From Rhodobacter sp. 24-YEA-8 (GTDB lineage: Bacteria; Pseudomonadota; Alphaproteobacteria; Rhodobacterales; Rhodobacteraceae): a DNA stretch of 64,000 bases. The notes below the pieces were generated by a model. The model made no database searches. It worked only from the letters and a program-made list of their open reading frames with translations, and was not told the origin of the DNA. Position numbers and translations under genes: made by a program. Below, one piece after another: positions 55,616-63,991 of this stretch (position 1 is its first letter; each line of letters opens with the position of its first letter). The stretch is taken from assembly GCF_900105075.1 (NCBI RefSeq), contig NZ_FNSK01000001.1, positions 1,563,001 to 1,627,000 of the forward strand. The letters run 5' to 3'.

Positions 55616-56260
55616 ATGGAGAACCAGACCGTCCGCGCCCCGCGCCGCAGCCGTATCCAGCAAAAGAACCGCGAGACCATCCTCGCGGCAGCGCTGGAGG
55701 TGTTCTCGGCCCAGGGGTTTCGCGGCACCACGCTGGATCAGATCGCGCTTGAGGCCGGGCTCTCGAAACCCAATCTGCTGTATTATTTCGGATCCAAGGA
55801 AGAGATCCACCGCGACCTGCTGACCGGGCTGATGACCTCCTGGCTGGAGCCCCTGCGGGCGATGCGCGAAGACGGTGACCCGCTTGCCGAGATGCTGGCC
55901 TATATGCGTCGCAAGCTGGATCTGTCGCGCGATTTTCCCCGTGAAAGCAGGCTCTTCGCCAATGAGATCCTGCAAGGTGCGCCGCGTATCTCCGAGGCGA
56001 TTCAGGGGGAATTGCACGATCTGGTACAGGAAAAAGCGCGGCTGCTGGCGCGCTGGATGGATCAGGGGCGGATCCGACGTTCGGACCCGGTGCATCTGAT
56101 CATTTCGGTCTGGGCCCTGACCCAGCATTATGCCGATTTCGAAAGCCAGACGCGCGCGGTGCTGGGCGCGGGTCACGATCCCTGGACCGAGGCCGCGGGC
56201 TTTCTTGAAACCCTCTATCTGCGGCTGTTATCGCCGCAGCCGGGCATGGGCATCCCCTGA
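55616..56260 (+). CDS. rutR: TetR-family regulator RutR (pyrimidine-responsive)
   Basis: A 214-residue TetR-family repressor. A helix-turn-helix lies at residues about 18-62 (ETILAAALEVFSAQGFRGTTLDQIALEAGLSKPNLLYYFGSKEEIH). The C-terminal part, including SRLFANEILQGAPRI, ALTQHYADF and the WTEAA helix, matches the RutR ligand domain, which binds uracil or thymine. It is divergent from hyuC-hydA, with a near-consensus RutR operator in between, which strongly supports the name. Uracil should release it and switch on degradation. It may be made from a leaderless mRNA. Confidence 0.9.
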   Translation: MENQTVRAPRRSRIQQKNRETILAAALEVFSAQGFRGTTLDQIALEAGLSKPNLLYYFGSKEEIHRDLLTGLMTSWLEPLRAMREDGDPLAEMLAYMRRKLDLSRDFPRESRLFANEILQGAPRISEAIQGELHDLVQEKARLLARWMDQGRIRRSDPVHLIISVWALTQHYADFESQTRAVLGAGHDPWTEAAGFLETLYLRLLSPQPGMGIP

Positions 56261-56354
56261 AAGACCATTAAAAAGCAAGACATTAACCCCTAGGGAGACA
56301 GGCTGATCTGTGTCAGGCTCTTCGGGTGGGGCTTTCTATCGTGGGGTGACGGTT

Positions 56355-56660
56355 ATGGAATTCATTTCCGCCGTCCGGCCGGTCATGGCAGCCGTGGAAC
56401 CGGTTGCGAATGCCCAGGCCGGGACTTCTGCCGGATCAGCTCCGGCATCACAAAGCGGCAGCCGCGCTTCGGCCGCCGCCGCAAGCGAGATCGCGCGTCC
56501 GGTGGCTCAGGCCTCGGGGACCAACAGTTCAAGACCGCCTTTGACCGATCAGAGCCTGCTCTCTGAAGCCGCGCGCGACAAGGTCGCGGCTGCGCAGCGG
56601 GCTTATATGATGACGCTCCGCGCGGTCGGAGTGAATCCGCTGGCAAACCGGGTGCCCTGA
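56355..56660 (+). CDS. Hypothetical Ala/Ser-rich protein (101 aa)
   Basis: A 101-residue protein with a low-complexity alanine/serine-rich first half (AGTSAGSAPASQSGSRASAAAAS) and a more ordered end (LSEAARDKVAAAQRAYMMTLRAVGVNPLANRVP). It has no signal peptide or membrane segment. The start at 56355 is tentative; GTG at 56310 is an alternative. Its place between rutR and preA may be accidental. I do not recognise the family, and it could be a non-coding open frame. Confidence 0.5.
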   Translation: MEFISAVRPVMAAVEPVANAQAGTSAGSAPASQSGSRASAAAASEIARPVAQASGTNSSRPPLTDQSLLSEAARDKVAAAQRAYMMTLRAVGVNPLANRVP

Positions 56661-56875
56661 GGAACACAGGCAAGCCGCGACCTCCGGCGCGCTCCTATGG
56701 CCCAGGGGCCCCAAACGGCCCACGCACTGCCTCATGTGCCTCTGCCGCACGCAGGGTCGCGCGTGATCTTTTGCTGCGAACGACTGGCTGCACACCAAGC
56801 CCGCCGGAACAGGGTTTCCTGACCGGAGAGTGGCGCCGAACCGACATCTGCGGACGGCGCCAGAGCCCGTTCCGC

Positions 56876-58177
56876 CTATTCTGCCGCCGGGCGTGAGGAC
56901 GGGTTGTTCGGATGCGTCGTCCAGTTCGCGTAATCGCCGACCACAAGCCCGGTGCGCGGATCGACAGAGCCCTTCGCCATCGGCTCCATCGTGATGCAAT
57001 TCTCGACCGGGCAGACATTGACGCAAAGATTGCAGGCGACGCATTCATCGTCTTTCACGGTGAAGACACGCCCCGGGCCCATCGCAATCGCCTGATGGCT
57101 GGTATCCTCGCAGGCCGCATAGCAGCGGCCACATTTGATGCAATCATCCTGGTTGATATGCGCCTTGGCGACGTAATTAAGGTTCAGATATTGCCAGTCG
57201 GTGACATTGGGCACCGCGCGGCCGCGCAGCTCATCCAGCGTCATTCCCTTCTCATCGAGATATTCGCTGAGGCCCGAAATCAGCTCCTGCACCACTTTGA
57301 ACCCATAGGTCATCGCCACAGTGCAGGCCTGCACCGTGCCACAGCCAAGGGCGATGAACTCTGCCGCGTCGCGCCAGGTGGTCACGCCACCTATCCCCGA
57401 AATCGGCAGGCCCGCAGTTTCCCGCGACCGCGCGATCTCGGCCACCATATTCAGCGCGATGGGCTTCACCGCCGGGCCGCAATAGCCGCCATGCGATCCC
57501 TTGCCGTCGATCATCGGCTCGGGCGAAAACGTATCGAGATTGACCGAAGTAATCGAATTCACCGTATTGATCAGGCTGACCGCATCGGCGCCGCCGCGTT
57601 TGGCGGCCTCGGCCGGCAGGCGGATATCGGTGATGTTCGGCGTGAGCTTCACGATACAGGGCATGCGCGAATGCTGTTTCACCCAGCGGGTCACCATCTC
57701 AATATAGTCGGGCACCTGGCCCACGGCCGAGCCCATGCCGCGTTCCGCCATGCCATGCGGACAGCCGAAATTCAGCTCGACCCCATCTGCTTCGGTATCC
57801 TCGATCTTCTTAAGGATGTCTTTCCAGCTCTCCTCATCGCAAGGCACCATCAGCGAGATGATCAGGGCGCGATCCCGCCAGCGGCGGCGTACCGATTTGA
57901 TCTCATCCAGATTGACCTGCAAAGGCCGGTCGGTGATCAGCTCGATATTGTTGAGCCCCAGCAGCCGCCGGTCCGCCCCCCAGACCGCGCCGTAGCGCGG
58001 GCCGTTGACGTTGACCACTGGCGGGCCATCGGCCCCGAGGGTCTTCCACACCACACCGCCCCAGCCCGCCTCGAATGCGCGCTCGACATTATACTCCTTG
58101 TCGGTCGGTGGCGCCGAGGCCAGCCAGAACGGGTTGGGCGAGCGGATGCCGAGGAAATTCGTCGAAAGATCAGCCAT
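56876..58177 (-). CDS. preA: NAD-dependent dihydropyrimidine dehydrogenase subunit PreA
   Basis: A 433-residue catalytic subunit that reduces uracil or thymine. The first ~330 residues are a dihydroorotate dehydrogenase-like FMN barrel (NPFWLASAPPTDKEYNVERA, NFGCPHG with the active cysteine region, GIGGVTTWRDAAEFI). The C-terminus carries two 4Fe-4S clusters, CIKCGRCYAAC and CVACNLCVNVCP. The ATG at 58177 has GGGAGG upstream. It works as a heterotetramer with PreT, whose gene is upstream at 58982-60298 but separated by a DedA gene. Confidence 0.95.
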   Translation of the reverse strand: MADLSTNFLGIRSPNPFWLASAPPTDKEYNVERAFEAGWGGVVWKTLGADGPPVVNVNGPRYGAVWGADRRLLGLNNIELITDRPLQVNLDEIKSVRRRWRDRALIISLMVPCDEESWKDILKKIEDTEADGVELNFGCPHGMAERGMGSAVGQVPDYIEMVTRWVKQHSRMPCIVKLTPNITDIRLPAEAAKRGGADAVSLINTVNSITSVNLDTFSPEPMIDGKGSHGGYCGPAVKPIALNMVAEIARSRETAGLPISGIGGVTTWRDAAEFIALGCGTVQACTVAMTYGFKVVQELISGLSEYLDEKGMTLDELRGRAVPNVTDWQYLNLNYVAKAHINQDDCIKCGRCYAACEDTSHQAIAMGPGRVFTVKDDECVACNLCVNVCPVENCITMEPMAKGSVDPRTGLVVGDYANWTTHPNNPSSRPAAE

Positions 58178-58303
58178 TTGAGCCTCCCTGGAGATGAACG
58201 GCTCTGCGCCGTCTCTGGTGTCTGGGAACAGGTTTCGCACAAGAAAAAGGCGCGGTCGGATGCAGATCCGCCGCGCCGTAAAATGTGGTGCAGGAAGGGG
58301 CGT

Positions 58304-58840
58304 TCAGCCGAAGAGCCAGCCCCAGGCCCAGCTGATGAGCCAGCCGCCGACCTCGCCGAACTTCAATACGACCCCGGCCCAGGTGATACAGCCGAGGATG
58401 TTCCAGAAGGCAAAGCGTGGCAGCGTCATGCCGCTCATCCCCGCCATCAGAAAGACCACCGGGCGCAGCAGGGTGGCAAAGTGACCCGCGAAGATCGTCA
58501 CCGGCCCCCAGCTGAGAAACGCCGTATTCGCCTTCGCCTTCCATTCCGGATGGTCGCGCATTGGCCGCATCTGCAGAATAGACGCGCCGTAGCGCCATCC
58601 CAGCCAATAGGAGAAGAACGAGCCGACCATCGCCCCGATCGAGGCCCCGATCCACAGCGTTGTGAAGTTCAGGATGCCATTGGCCGCAAAGGCGCCCACC
58701 CCGACCATGATCGCCGTCGACGGGATCAGGATCGACAGAAAAGCGGTGGTTTCGGCGGCCGCGAAGACCAGCATGATCCAGGGGGCAAACGCATGATGGC
58801 GCTCGATAAAGTCGATTATCTGGTCGATCAGATCGGTCAT
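58304..58840 (-). CDS. DedA-family membrane protein inserted between preT and preA
   Basis: A 178-residue DedA/VTT protein with about five hydrophobic segments. Markers include HHAFAPWIMLVFAAAETTAFLSILIPSTAIMVGVG, GASIGAMVGSFFSYWLGWRYG and the FAGHFATLLRPVVFLMAGMSGM loop. It starts 141 bases after preT stops and ends 126 bases before preA, longer gaps than in the other operons here. It may therefore have its own promoter. DedA proteins handle lipid carriers or proton-driven transport; a link to pyrimidine use is not established. Confidence 0.88.
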   Translation of the reverse strand: MTDLIDQIIDFIERHHAFAPWIMLVFAAAETTAFLSILIPSTAIMVGVGAFAANGILNFTTLWIGASIGAMVGSFFSYWLGWRYGASILQMRPMRDHPEWKAKANTAFLSWGPVTIFAGHFATLLRPVVFLMAGMSGMTLPRFAFWNILGCITWAGVVLKFGEVGGWLISWAWGWLFG

Positions 58841-58981
58841 AGTGCCTCGCTAGTTGCGAGACCTTTGGACGAGAAAAACCCTGGGAACAAGACCAAAGCT
58901 CCGGCGCACCGTCGCAGTTACGCAAACTTCGCGTATAAGGCCCTGACCGGATTGCGATGCCACTTTGCTGTGCAGCCATGG

Positions 58982-60298
58982 TTACAATCCCGAGAGCTGG
59001 CGATGGATCGAGAGCGCGGCGTCACGGCCTTCGGCCACGGCGGTCACGGTCAGGTCCTCGCCCCCGGCGGCGCAATCGCCCCCGGCCCAGACCTGCGCGG
59101 GCGCGGTGTCGATCTTGCCGCCTTTGGCAGTCACCCCATCGGGCAGACCGGTGAGGCGCTGGCCGATGGCGCGCAGCACCTGATCGGCTTTCAGCGTGAA
59201 GGTCTCGGGCAAAAGCCGCAACCCATCGGGCCCGTCCTCGGTATAGGCGAATTCCACGGCCTCGGCGCGGGTTTCGCCGATCACCCGCAGGGGCGCCGCA
59301 TTATGGATGATTCGAACGCCTTTGCTGGTGGCGTGATCCTGTTCATGTTCGGAAGCCGACATTTTCTCCTGGCTGCGGCGATAGACGATGGTGACGTTTT
59401 CCGCCCCCAGAAGCCGCGACTGCACCGCCGCATCCACCGCCGTCATGCCGCCCCCGATCACCACCACATCGCGCCCGACCGGCAGCGTCGAGAGATCATC
59501 TGACTGGCGCAGTTCCGCGATGAAATCGACCGCATTGCCGACGCCTTCCAGATCCTCGCCGCCGGCGGAAAGGAGATTCACGCCCTGCAAACCGATCCCG
59601 AGGAACACCGCATCATAGGTCTGGCGCAGCTCGGCCAGCGTGATGTCACGGCCAAGCTCCACCCCATTGCGCAATTCGATACCGCCGATCTGCAACAGCC
59701 AGTCCACCTCGGCCTGCGCGAAACCGCCGGTCGATTTGTAGCTCGCGATGCCATATTCATTCAGGCCCCCCGGCCGGGGGCGGCGTTCAAACACCACGAT
59801 ATCATGACCGAGCATCGCCAGCCGATGCGCGCAGGCGAGCCCCGCAGGCCCTGCCCCCACCACAGCCACCCGGCGCCCCGTGGGCGCCGCGCGCTGGAAC
59901 GGATGCCCCTTCGGCATCGCAAAATCGGTGGCAAACCGCTGCAAACGGCCGATTTCAACAGGTTTTCCTTCGGCCACCTCGCGCACACAGACCCCTTCGC
60001 ACAAGGTCTCGGTCGGGCAGACGCGGGCACAGATGCCGCCAAGGATGTTTTGCGACCAGATGGTCTTTGCCGCAGCCTCCGGCGTGCCGGTTGCGATCTG
60101 GCGGATGAAAAGCGGGATATCAATCGCAGTCGGGCAGGCCGTCATACAGGGCGCGTCATGGCAGAAATAGCACCGGTCTGCGGCCACCCGCGCCTCATGC
60201 ACATCAAGAGCCGGCAGGTGGTCGAGAAAATTGCGGTCATATTCCTCGGCTGGCAAACGTCCCGATGCGATACCGGGGGTCAGCGGGCTGTTGCTCAT
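58982..60298 (-). CDS. preT: NAD-dependent dihydropyrimidine dehydrogenase subunit PreT
   Basis: A 438-residue electron-input subunit resembling the glutamate synthase small chain. N-terminal Fe-S cysteines (CYFCHDAPCMTACP and GGICARVCPTETLCEGVC) are followed by an FAD site (VVGAGPAGLACAHRLA, about residue 145) and an NAD(P) site (VVIGGGMTAVDAA, about 275), ending with AGGDCAAGGEDLTVTAVAEGRDAA. It passes electrons from NADH to PreA. The upstream region has a RutR-like box at 60389-60404. Confidence 0.94.
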   Translation of the reverse strand: MSNSPLTPGIASGRLPAEEYDRNFLDHLPALDVHEARVAADRCYFCHDAPCMTACPTAIDIPLFIRQIATGTPEAAAKTIWSQNILGGICARVCPTETLCEGVCVREVAEGKPVEIGRLQRFATDFAMPKGHPFQRAAPTGRRVAVVGAGPAGLACAHRLAMLGHDIVVFERRPRPGGLNEYGIASYKSTGGFAQAEVDWLLQIGGIELRNGVELGRDITLAELRQTYDAVFLGIGLQGVNLLSAGGEDLEGVGNAVDFIAELRQSDDLSTLPVGRDVVVIGGGMTAVDAAVQSRLLGAENVTIVYRRSQEKMSASEHEQDHATSKGVRIIHNAAPLRVIGETRAEAVEFAYTEDGPDGLRLLPETFTLKADQVLRAIGQRLTGLPDGVTAKGGKIDTAPAQVWAGGDCAAGGEDLTVTAVAEGRDAALSIHRQLSGL

Positions 60299-60388
60299 CG
60301 CACAAGACCTCTCTGTTGGGGGATAGTTGCTGGTTTCGGCTCTTCCTGGGCTTCTTCTTCCGGACTCAGCGTCTCACAGGTCTTAAAT

Positions 60389-60404
60389 TTTACCAAATGG
60401 AAAA
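60389..60404. promoter_or_regulatory. RutR-like operator upstream of preT
   Basis: TTTACCAAATGGAAAA matches TTGACCA-N2-TGGTCAA in 11 of 14 fixed positions, including the central ACCA/TGG cores. It overlaps TAAAAT on the minus strand (60387-60392 complement), a possible -10 box for preT. It is 90 bp from the preT start. Confidence 0.55.
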
Positions 60405-60450
60405 ATTTTAAACCTTGTTCCGGCTGGCATGCCGCGCGCCCGCAGCTGAA

Positions 60451-60499
60451 AAAAGCGCCAATCAGCGCCTCAGGCCCGGGGTGATGGATCGGCGCTTTT
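60451..60499 (-). terminator. Long-loop hairpin upstream of preT
   Basis: Perfect 9-bp arms AAAAGCGCC (60451-60459) and GGCGCTTTT (60491-60499) with a 31-base spacer. On the minus strand the stem is followed by six Ts, as in an intrinsic terminator, but no gene lies immediately upstream on that strand. It could insulate the preT promoter or be a leader element for accB. Confidence 0.4.
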
Positions 60500-60636
60500 C
60501 TCTGGTGAATGGCTGCCCTATAAGCGGAGATCAGCAGAAACGGGGCCTTGTGAGCGCTGACAATCGCGCCCATATCCGCGCCGTTCAATCAGGTGCAACA
60601 AAGTCAACAGGCGATGAAACGCCATCAGAGGACGGC

Positions 60637-61131
60637 ATGAGCAAACATTCTTCCGACGCAGACGTCGCATTCATCTCGGCACTCGCCGAGCTTCTGAACA
60701 AGAACGAGCTGACGGAGATCGCCGTCAAACGCGAATATGGCGAAGATGACAGCCTTGAGGTCCGGGTCGTCAAACAGGCGAATATCGTGACCACGGCTGT
60801 CGCCGCGCCTGCGCCGGTCTATGCAGCGGCACCCGGGCTCGCCCCCGCAGCCGCAGCGGTCGCAGCCCCGGCCGCCTCGGAAGATCCGACCCAGCATCCG
60901 GGCGCCGTGACCTCGCCCATGGTCGGCACGGTCTATCTGTCGGCAGAACCCGGCGCCGCGCCTTTCGTCACCGTGGGCGCCCAGGTCAAGGAAGGCCAGA
61001 CGCTTCTGATCATCGAAGCGATGAAAACGATGAACCACATCCCGGCGCCGAAATCCGGCACGGTGAAGCGCATTGTCGTCGATGATGCGACGCCGGTCGA
61101 ATTTGGCGCGCCCCTGATGATCATCGAGTGA
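60637..61131 (+). CDS. accB: Biotin carboxyl carrier protein of acetyl-CoA carboxylase
   Basis: A 164-residue BCCP. The N-terminal helical region is followed by an Ala/Pro-rich flexible linker (residues about 58-90) and the biotinyl domain, with the biotin-accepting lysine in EAMKTMNH (about residue 130) and the thumb-like SAEPGAAPFVTVG. It carries CO2 between AccC and the carboxyltransferase in fatty acid synthesis. The ATG at 60637 has GAGG upstream. accC follows 9 bases later. Confidence 0.96.
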   Translation: MSKHSSDADVAFISALAELLNKNELTEIAVKREYGEDDSLEVRVVKQANIVTTAVAAPAPVYAAAPGLAPAAAAVAAPAASEDPTQHPGAVTSPMVGTVYLSAEPGAAPFVTVGAQVKEGQTLLIIEAMKTMNHIPAPKSGTVKRIVVDDATPVEFGAPLMIIE

Positions 61132-61140
61132 GGCCATCGG

Positions 61141-62496
61141 ATGTTTGAAAAACTCCTGATCGCCAACCGGGGCGAGATTGCGCTGCGCGTGATCCGGGCC
61201 TGCCGGGAAATGGGCATCAAATCGGTCGCGGTCCATTCGACCGCCGATACCGATGCGATGCATGTGCGGCTGGCGGACGAATCCGTCTGTATCGGGCCGG
61301 CTGCCTCTTCGGGGTCCTATCTGAACAAGGCGGCGGTGATCTCGGCCTGCGAGATCTCCGGCGCCCAGGCCGTGCATCCGGGCTATGGTTTCCTGTCGGA
61401 AAATGCCGATTTCGCCCAGGCGCTGGAAGATCACGGCATCACCTTCATCGGCCCGACCGCGCAGCATATCCGCATCATGGGCGACAAGATCACCGCGAAA
61501 GAGACCGCGAAGGAACTGGGGATCCCCGTGGTTCCCGGCTCGGATGGCGGTGTGCCGGATTACGAGACCGCGCAACGCGTGGCCAAAGAAATCGGCTATC
61601 CGGTGATCATCAAGGCGACGGCCGGTGGCGGCGGGCGCGGTATGAAAACCGCGCTGACCGAGGCCGATCTGGAAGTCGCCTTCCGGACCGCGCGTTCCGA
61701 GGCCAAGGCGGCCTTCGGCAATGACGAGGTCTATATCGAGAAATACCTGCAAAAACCGCGCCATATCGAGATCCAGGTCTTCGGTGACGGCAAGGGAAAT
61801 GCGGTGCATCTGGGCGAGCGTGACTGTTCACTGCAGCGCCGCCACCAGAAGGTTTTCGAGGAAGCGCCCGGCCCGGTGATCACGCCGAAGCTGCGCGCCG
61901 AGATCGGTAAAGTCTGTGCCGATGCGGTCGCGAAGATCAATTATATCGGCGCCGGCACCGTCGAATTCCTCTATGAGGACGGCAAGTTTTACTTCATCGA
62001 GATGAACACCCGCCTTCAGGTCGAACATCCGGTGACCGAGTTCATCTATGGCGTCGATCTCGTGCGCGAACAGATCCGCGTCGCGGCCGGCCTGCCGATG
62101 TCCTTCGACCAGGCCGATCTGGAAGTGAACGGCCACGCGATTGAAGTCCGTATCAATGCCGAGAAGCTGCCGAATTTCACCCCGTCTCCGGGTCGGGTAA
62201 AGACCTTCCACGCGCCGGGCGGGCTTGGGGTGCGGATGGATTCGGCGCTTTATGGCGGTTATTCGATCCCGCCTTATTATGACAGCCTGATCGGCAAGCT
62301 GATCGTCCATGGCCGCGACCGGCCCGAGGCCCTGGCACGTCTGCGCCGCGCGCTTGGCGAGCTGGTTGTCGACGGGATCGAGACCACGGTGCCGCTCTTT
62401 GAGGCATTGCTGAACGAGCCGGACATTCAGAGCGGGGATTACAATATCCACTGGCTCGAAAAGTGGCTCGCGGCCCAGTTCGCGCCCCGCGACTGA
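61141..62496 (+). CDS. accC: Biotin carboxylase subunit of acetyl-CoA carboxylase
   Basis: A 451-residue ATP-grasp enzyme that carboxylates biotin on AccB. Visible landmarks are the N-terminal [32 protein letters not shown], the ATP loop [12 protein letters not shown], the [13 protein letters not shown] and [11 protein letters not shown] segments, and [16 protein letters not shown] with the metal-binding glutamate and catalytic residues. The length is normal. It forms the accBC operon and is followed by aat after 6 bases. Confidence 0.97.
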   Translation: MFEKLLIANRGEIALRVIRACREMGIKSVAVHSTADTDAMHVRLADESVCIGPAASSGSYLNKAAVISACEISGAQAVHPGYGFLSENADFAQALEDHGITFIGPTAQHIRIMGDKITAKETAKELGIPVVPGSDGGVPDYETAQRVAKEIGYPVIIKATAGGGGRGMKTALTEADLEVAFRTARSEAKAAFGNDEVYIEKYLQKPRHIEIQVFGDGKGNAVHLGERDCSLQRRHQKVFEEAPGPVITPKLRAEIGKVCADAVAKINYIGAGTVEFLYEDGKFYFIEMNTRLQVEHPVTEFIYGVDLVREQIRVAAGLPMSFDQADLEVNGHAIEVRINAEKLPNFTPSPGRVKTFHAPGGLGVRMDSALYGGYSIPPYYDSLIGKLIVHGRDRPEALARLRRALGELVVDGIETTVPLFEALLNEPDIQSGDYNIHWLEKWLAAQFAPRD

Positions 62497-62502
62497 GTCC
62501 GG

Positions 62503-63150
62503 ATGACGGCGATTACCCCGGAACTCCTGCTGCACGCCTATGCGGCGGGAGTTTTTCCTATGGCGGATTCGCGCGTCGATCCCGAAATTCACTGGGTCGA
62601 TCCGCGCAGGCGCGGCGTACTGCCGCTGGACGGGTTCCATATCTCGCGCAGCCTTGCGAAAACAATCCGCCGCGCGCCCTGGCGTGTCTCGGTCAATGAG
62701 GCATTTCGCGATGTGGTTCTGGCCTGCGCCGACCGCGAAGAGACCTGGATCAACCCGCAGATCCTGGCGCTTTACCAATCGCTTCACGAGATGGGCTTTG
62801 CCCATAGTCTTGAGGTCTGGGAAGATGATGCCCTGGTCGGCGGTGTTTATGGCGTCAGCCTCGGGGCGGCGTTTTTCGGCGAAAGCATGTTTTCGCGCCG
62901 GACCGATGCGTCAAAACTGGCGCTCGCCTATCTGACGCACCGGCTGCGGGCCGGCGGCTATCTGCTGCTCGATACGCAATTCATCACGCCGCATCTGGCG
63001 AGCCTTGGCGGCGTCGAAATCCCGCGCGCCGCCTATCATGAACGCCTGCGTGCGGCCCTGGGCCGCAAGGCCAGCTTTCTCCCGACGGGTTACTCGCCTT
63101 CACCCTCTTCGGTCTCTTCCGGCGTCTCGATTGTCTCGGGCGGCTTATAG
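62503..63150 (+). CDS. aat: Leucyl/phenylalanyl-tRNA-protein transferase
   Basis: A 215-residue Aat, which adds Leu or Phe to N-terminal Arg or Lys for the N-end rule protease ClpAP. Family motifs YAAGVFPMADSR, WVDPRRRGVLPLDGFHISRSL, TWINPQILALYQSLHEMGFAHSLEVW, GVYGVSLGAAFFGESMFSR and LDTQFITPHLASLGGVEIPRAAY are all present. The last ~20 residues are Ser-rich and non-conserved, because the 3' end overlaps the convergent DUF2155 gene by 61 bases. Confidence 0.95.
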   Translation: MTAITPELLLHAYAAGVFPMADSRVDPEIHWVDPRRRGVLPLDGFHISRSLAKTIRRAPWRVSVNEAFRDVVLACADREETWINPQILALYQSLHEMGFAHSLEVWEDDALVGGVYGVSLGAAFFGESMFSRRTDASKLALAYLTHRLRAGGYLLLDTQFITPHLASLGGVEIPRAAYHERLRAALGRKASFLPTGYSPSPSSVSSGVSIVSGGL

Positions 63151-63509
63151 CCCGGCACGATGCAACGCAGCACCCAGACGTCATAGCGCGGGTGATCCAT
63201 CGCGGACAAAGCCGGTGCCGAAGCCAGCATCCAGCCCGAAAACACCGGGTCCTGGCGGCTGGAATCAAGAATGGTCAGATGGGCCTCGGCTTCGGCGGCC
63301 GGGTTTTCCTGGGGGTAGCGGCACTGGTTCAGCTGGATCGTCAGCCGCCCATTGGTCGCCGCCTGGCCGCGCGACAGCTCCAGATCGCCGGTGCGCCCGG
63401 TCAGCGTATCAAGCCAGCGGATCTCGGCGCCTTCGCCTTCTGCAAATCCCTGCGCGAAAGCAGGGCCAGCGGCGCAGATCAGAAGTAAAGCCAGAGCCCG
63501 CCGCCGCAT
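63090..63509 (-). CDS. DUF2155-domain exported protein
   Basis: A 139-residue protein with a signal peptide (LALLLICAAGPAFAQG). The mature part, AEIRWLDTLTGRTGDLELSRGQ, LTIQLNQCRYPQENPAAEAEAHLTI and FSGWMLASAPALSAMDHPRYDVWVLRC, matches the DUF2155 family of alphaproteobacteria, with two cysteines that may pair. The tail is acidic (ETPEETEEGEGE). It overlaps the mlaD stop by a 1-base ATGA-type junction and may function with it in the envelope; the function is otherwise unknown. Confidence 0.88.
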   Translation of the reverse strand: MRRRALALLLICAAGPAFAQGFAEGEGAEIRWLDTLTGRTGDLELSRGQAATNGRLTIQLNQCRYPQENPAAEAEAHLTILDSSRQDPVFSGWMLASAPALSAMDHPRYDVWVLRCIVPGYKPPETIETPEETEEGEGE

Positions 63510-63991
63510 CAGCCGCCATCCGCCGGCGCCGCCGCGCCGCTGTCAGAGGAGCCGCTGCCCACGAATTTCAGCAGGAGCGAAATCAGCGAAACCGAGCCCT
63601 GGGTATCCTCGATCTCATCGCCCGGGCCCAGCACATCCGCCATGCCGCCCGGTTGGATCTCGACATAACTGCCGCCCAAAAGCCCGTCCTGCGAGATCAG
63701 AATCGCGGAATCACTCGGCAATTCGATGCCCTGCCGCATCGAGATCGTGGCATCGGCGAAGAAGGTTGCCGGATTCAGTTCAAGCTTGGTGATCGTGCCG
63801 ACCTTCAGCCCCGCGAGCCGGACATCCGAGCCAACCTGGATCCCGTCCACCGCACGAAAAGAGGCGGTCAGCGGATAGGTCTGGGTGGCGCCAAAGCCAC
63901 GCCCTGCCCCATTCGCGGCCCAGACGGCAAAACCGATCCCAACGGCGAGCACAGCGGCCCCGGTCAGCACTTCTGCAACAGAATGGCTCAT
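63509..63991 (-). CDS. mlaD: MlaD-family lipid transport protein
   Basis: A 160-residue protein with one N-terminal membrane helix (VLTGAAVLAVGIGFAVWAANG) and an MCE/MlaD domain (YPLTASFRAVDGIQVGSDVRLAGLKVGTITKLEL, LPSDSAILISQDGLLGGSYVEIQPGG), then a short acidic/serine-rich tail. MlaD forms a hexameric ring in the periplasm and feeds phospholipids to or from the MlaFE ABC complex, keeping outer membrane asymmetry. No other mla gene is seen in the window. Its upstream region is cut by the right edge. Confidence 0.92.
   Translation of the reverse strand: MSHSVAEVLTGAAVLAVGIGFAVWAANGAGRGFGATQTYPLTASFRAVDGIQVGSDVRLAGLKVGTITKLELNPATFFADATISMRQGIELPSDSAILISQDGLLGGSYVEIQPGGMADVLGPGDEIEDTQGSVSLISLLLKFVGSGSSDSGAAAPADGG

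Larger units (their letters stand above)
60299..60636. promoter_or_regulatory. Divergent preT/accB intergenic region (338 bp)
   Basis: No gene is seen. It holds an AT-rich inverted repeat (60383-60411) around a RutR-like box, a long hairpin (60451-60499) and, for accB, a TATAAG (60519-60524) that may be a -10 element. GAGG just before 60637 serves accB. Confidence 0.6.

Noticed and set aside
56912..59503. 863-codon plus-strand open frame across preA, DedA and preT
   Set aside because: It runs opposite three recognisable genes and through their intergenic gaps, with shadow-type composition.
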